In this document: positions 11,842 to 13,131 of the stretch, piece by piece
Position numbering within the stretch: position 1 is the stretch's first letter
How the letters are laid out: every line of letters begins with the position of its first letter
Assembly (NCBI GenBank): GCA_023459095.1
Contig: JAEWVQ010000153.1
Location: forward strand, 1-13,131
Direction: 5' to 3'
Source of the DNA: Pseudomonadota bacterium
Lineage (GTDB): Bacteria > Pseudomonadota > Gammaproteobacteria > Burkholderiales > Rhodocyclaceae
Length of the DNA stretch: 13,131 bases
Notes under the pieces: model-generated
The model's database searches: none
The model's input: only the letters and a program-made list of their open reading frames with translations
Told to the model about the DNA's origin: nothing
Made by a program: the position numbers and the translations under genes

Positions 11842-11876
11842 TAACCCACAAACTTATCCACAGGTTTTGTGGATTG
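11842..11876 (+). promoter_or_regulatory. Cluster of DnaA-box-like sequences
   Basis: TTATCCACA at 11854-11862 is an exact consensus DnaA box. TAACCCACA at 11842-11850 (forward) and TGTGGATTG at 11868-11876 (reverse) each match 7 of 9. The flanking copies also form an imperfect inverted repeat, CCACAAAC with GTTTTGTGG. The cluster lies about 55 bases beyond the A+T island in the xseA-exbB gap. Confidence 0.5.
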
Positions 11877-11972
11877 CTCGGCATGGCGCCCGGCGGACAG
11901 CCGTTGCGGCTTCATCGCGGCCTCCGTGGGGCGGGGCGGCGCGCCTGCGCTTTCATTGCGCTGTCATGGTTC

Positions 11973-12001
11973 TTGCCCTGCGTGGCACGCGGCGCTAGAG
12001 T
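11973..12001 (+). promoter_or_regulatory. Sigma-70 type promoter of exbB-exbD-lpxK
   Basis: TTGCCC (11973-11978), 17 bases, TAGAGT (11996-12001); each element matches 4 of 6 with ideal spacing. The start would be near 12008, leaving a leader of about 24 bases that holds the AAGGGG site at 12018-12023. Confidence 0.6.
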
Positions 12002-12031
12002 GCGCCCTTTCCCAGCGAAGGGGCTGTACGC

Positions 12032-12640
12032 GTGTTTTCGATCATCCAGGCTGCCGGCTGGCCGATGTGGCCACTGTTGTTTGCATCGGTCATCGCCGTG
12101 GCGTTGATCATCGAGCGTTCCGTATCGCTGCGCCGCGCCCGCGTGGTGCCCGCGGGTCTGCTCGACAACGTGGTTGCCGATCTGCGCAAGCAGGGCGCGT
12201 CGAACGAGATGATCGTGCGCGTCGCCGCCCATTCGCCGCTGGGCCGCGTGCTCGCCGCCGGGCTGCGCAACGTTGGCAGCTCGCGCGAGGTGATGAAGGA
12301 GTCGATCGAGGAGGCCGGGCGCGCCGTTGTCCATGAGCTCGAGCGCTTCCTCACCACGCTGGGCACCATTGCCTCGATCAGCCCGCTGCTGGGCCTGTTC
12401 GGCACCATCGTCGGCATGATCGACATCTTCGCCTCGCAGGGCGTGAGCGGCGCCAATCCCGCGCAACTGGCGCAGGGCATCTCGATCGCGCTGTACACCA
12501 CCGGCCTGGGGCTGATCATCGCGATTCCGGCGACCATCTTCTGGCGCCATTTCCGCCGCCTGATCGACGATTTCGTCGTCGAGATGGAGCAGCAGGCGAT
12601 CCGTCTGGTCGAAGTCGCCCACGGCGAGCGCAGTGCCTGA
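12032..12640 (+). CDS. exbB: ExbB/TolQ/MotA-family proton channel subunit
   Basis: Inner-membrane proton channel subunit that, with ExbD, uses the proton gradient to energise TonB or a similar partner. At 202 residues it has one N-terminal membrane segment (about 11-27), a cytoplasmic loop of about 75 residues, then two membrane segments (about 106-133, including SISPLLGLFGTIVGMID, and about 150-172, including SIALYTTGLGLIIAIPATIF). These carry the family's conserved Pro, Gly and Thr positions. It starts with GTG at 12032; AAGGGG eight bases upstream supports this, and no earlier in-frame start gives a better N-terminus. exbD follows after 9 bases and lpxK after that, an order I know from many betaproteobacteria, where the pair is annotated as ExbBD and no tonB is adjacent. 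TolQ is the alternative, but the absence of tolA, tolB and ybgC argues against it. Confidence 0.9.
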   Translation: MFSIIQAAGWPMWPLLFASVIAVALIIERSVSLRRARVVPAGLLDNVVADLRKQGASNEMIVRVAAHSPLGRVLAAGLRNVGSSREVMKESIEEAGRAVVHELERFLTTLGTIASISPLLGLFGTIVGMIDIFASQGVSGANPAQLAQGISIALYTTGLGLIIAIPATIFWRHFRRLIDDFVVEMEQQAIRLVEVAHGERSA

Positions 12641-12649
12641 CCGTCCGCG

Positions 12650-13075
12650 ATGAACTTCCGGCGCAACACGAATTCTCGGGAGGAGCCCGAGATCAACCTG
12701 ATCCCGCTGATCGACGTGGTCCTGGTGATCATCATCTTCCTGATGCTGACCACCACCTTCACCAAGGTCGGCGGGCTGGAGATCAACCTGCCGACCGCCG
12801 AGGCCGAAGGCGGCGAGGCGGTCAGCAACGAGATCACCGTGGCGGTCACCGCCGACGGCGACATCGTGGTCAATCGCCAGCCGGTTGGCGACAAGAGCAT
12901 CGAGGCGATCGCCGCCGCGCTCGGCAAGGCTGCGCCGGCGGGCGGGCGCGAGCCGGTGGTGGTGATCAATGCCGACGCCAAGGCCGCGCACCAGAGCGTG
13001 ATCGACGTCATGCAGGCGGCGCAGCGCGCGGGGCTGGCGCACATCACCTTCGCCACCCAGGCCGCGTCGCGGTGA
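12650..13075 (+). CDS. exbD: ExbD/TolR-family biopolymer transport protein
   Basis: Partner of ExbB. The 141-residue protein has a short cytoplasmic N-terminus, one membrane segment (about 17-37) and a periplasmic domain. EINLIPLIDVVLVIIIFLML carries Asp22, the proton-linked aspartate equivalent to ExbD Asp25 and TolR Asp23. The periplasmic part (INLPTAEAE onward, ending AGLAHITFATQAA) follows the family. ATG 12650 lies 9 bases after the exbB stop with no strong ribosome binding site, which suggests coupled translation. Length and motifs are normal. Confidence 0.92.
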   Translation: MNFRRNTNSREEPEINLIPLIDVVLVIIIFLMLTTTFTKVGGLEINLPTAEAEGGEAVSNEITVAVTADGDIVVNRQPVGDKSIEAIAAALGKAAPAGGREPVVVINADAKAAHQSVIDVMQAAQRAGLAHITFATQAASR

Positions 13076-13085
13076 CGGGCTGAGC

Positions 13086-13131
13086 ATGGCGGCGCAGGCG
13101 CCGGCCTGGTGGCGCACGCGCGGGCCGGGCG
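13086..13131 (+). CDS. lpxK: LpxK, tetraacyldisaccharide 4'-kinase (N-terminal fragment, cut by window edge)
   Basis: Only the first 15 codons are visible (MAAQAPAWWRTRGPG), starting 10 bases after exbD. An N-terminal APAWWRxRGP-like motif and the position after exbD fit LpxK, the inner-membrane kinase that adds the 4'-phosphate of lipid A. The call rests mainly on gene order known from betaproteobacteria, because too little sequence is present to show the P-loop. Confidence 0.65.
   Translation, partial: MAAQAPAWWRTRGPG

Larger units (their letters stand above)
11652..12031. other. 380-bp divergent intergenic region between xseA and exbB
   Basis: No gene was found in this stretch. From left to right it holds the xseA promoter candidate (11658-11693), the A+T island (11736-11790) with the palindrome, a short direct repeat GGCTTGG (11804-11810, 11819-11825), the DnaA-box cluster (11842-11876), about 90 bases of GC-rich sequence in which I see nothing clear, and the exbB promoter (11973-12001). 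It is unusually long for such tightly packed DNA. Confidence 0.7.

Noticed and set aside
11725..11844. 39-codon forward reading frame across the A+T island (MCQELVGIYLF...)
   Set aside because: It has no ribosome binding site and runs through the palindrome and the GGCTTGG direct repeats with no recognisable pattern; open frames this short occur by chance.
11912..13117. 401-codon reverse-strand open frame over exbB-exbD
   Set aside because: It is antisense to two strongly supported membrane-protein genes; His/Asp/Arg-rich composition is typical of a mirrored frame.

Overview
The window is about 13 kb of GC-rich DNA with dense, uninterrupted core genes. It most resembles a betaproteobacterium of the Rhodocyclales type (Thauera, Azoarcus or Dechloromonas relatives). 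The reasons are the GC-rich codon use, a chemotaxis operon with CheZ and two CheV proteins, and the exbB-exbD-lpxK order at the right end. The genus is inference; no rRNA or other marker gene is present.

Positions 1-7100, forward strand: a chemotaxis locus. It starts with cheR and a short cheB that has only the methylesterase domain. A very good sigma-28 (FliA) promoter follows, then cheV-cheV-cheY-cheZ-cheA, closed by a 13-bp perfect-stem terminator. CheA would autophosphorylate and pass phosphate to CheY and probably to the receiver domains of the two CheVs, CheZ would dephosphorylate CheY-P, and CheR/CheB would set receptor methylation. No receptor, cheW or cheD lies in the window. The design is non-standard in three linked ways: CheB has no receiver, CheA has an Ala/Pro linker where P2 would be, and CheZ has an 80-residue N-terminal extension with two copies of a FliM-like motif.

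Positions 7100-7560: a small DUF3135-type protein of unknown function, with its own likely terminator, convergent with the next block.

Positions 7559-11651, reverse strand: xseA (exonuclease VII large subunit), sodB (iron superoxide dismutase, with its own promoter and terminator), truC (tRNA pseudouridine-65 synthase) and tal (transaldolase). These are housekeeping genes with no obvious common pathway.

Positions 11652-12031: a 380-bp divergent intergenic region between xseA and exbB. It is the most unusual non-coding stretch here. It contains an approximately 70% A+T island with a perfect 9+3+9 palindrome, a cluster of DnaA-box-like sequences including one exact TTATCCACA, a candidate leaderless promoter for xseA and a good promoter for exbB.

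Positions 12032-13131, forward strand: exbB (GTG start), exbD and the first 15 codons of lpxK, the usual betaproteobacterial arrangement of a proton-channel pair ahead of lipid A kinase.
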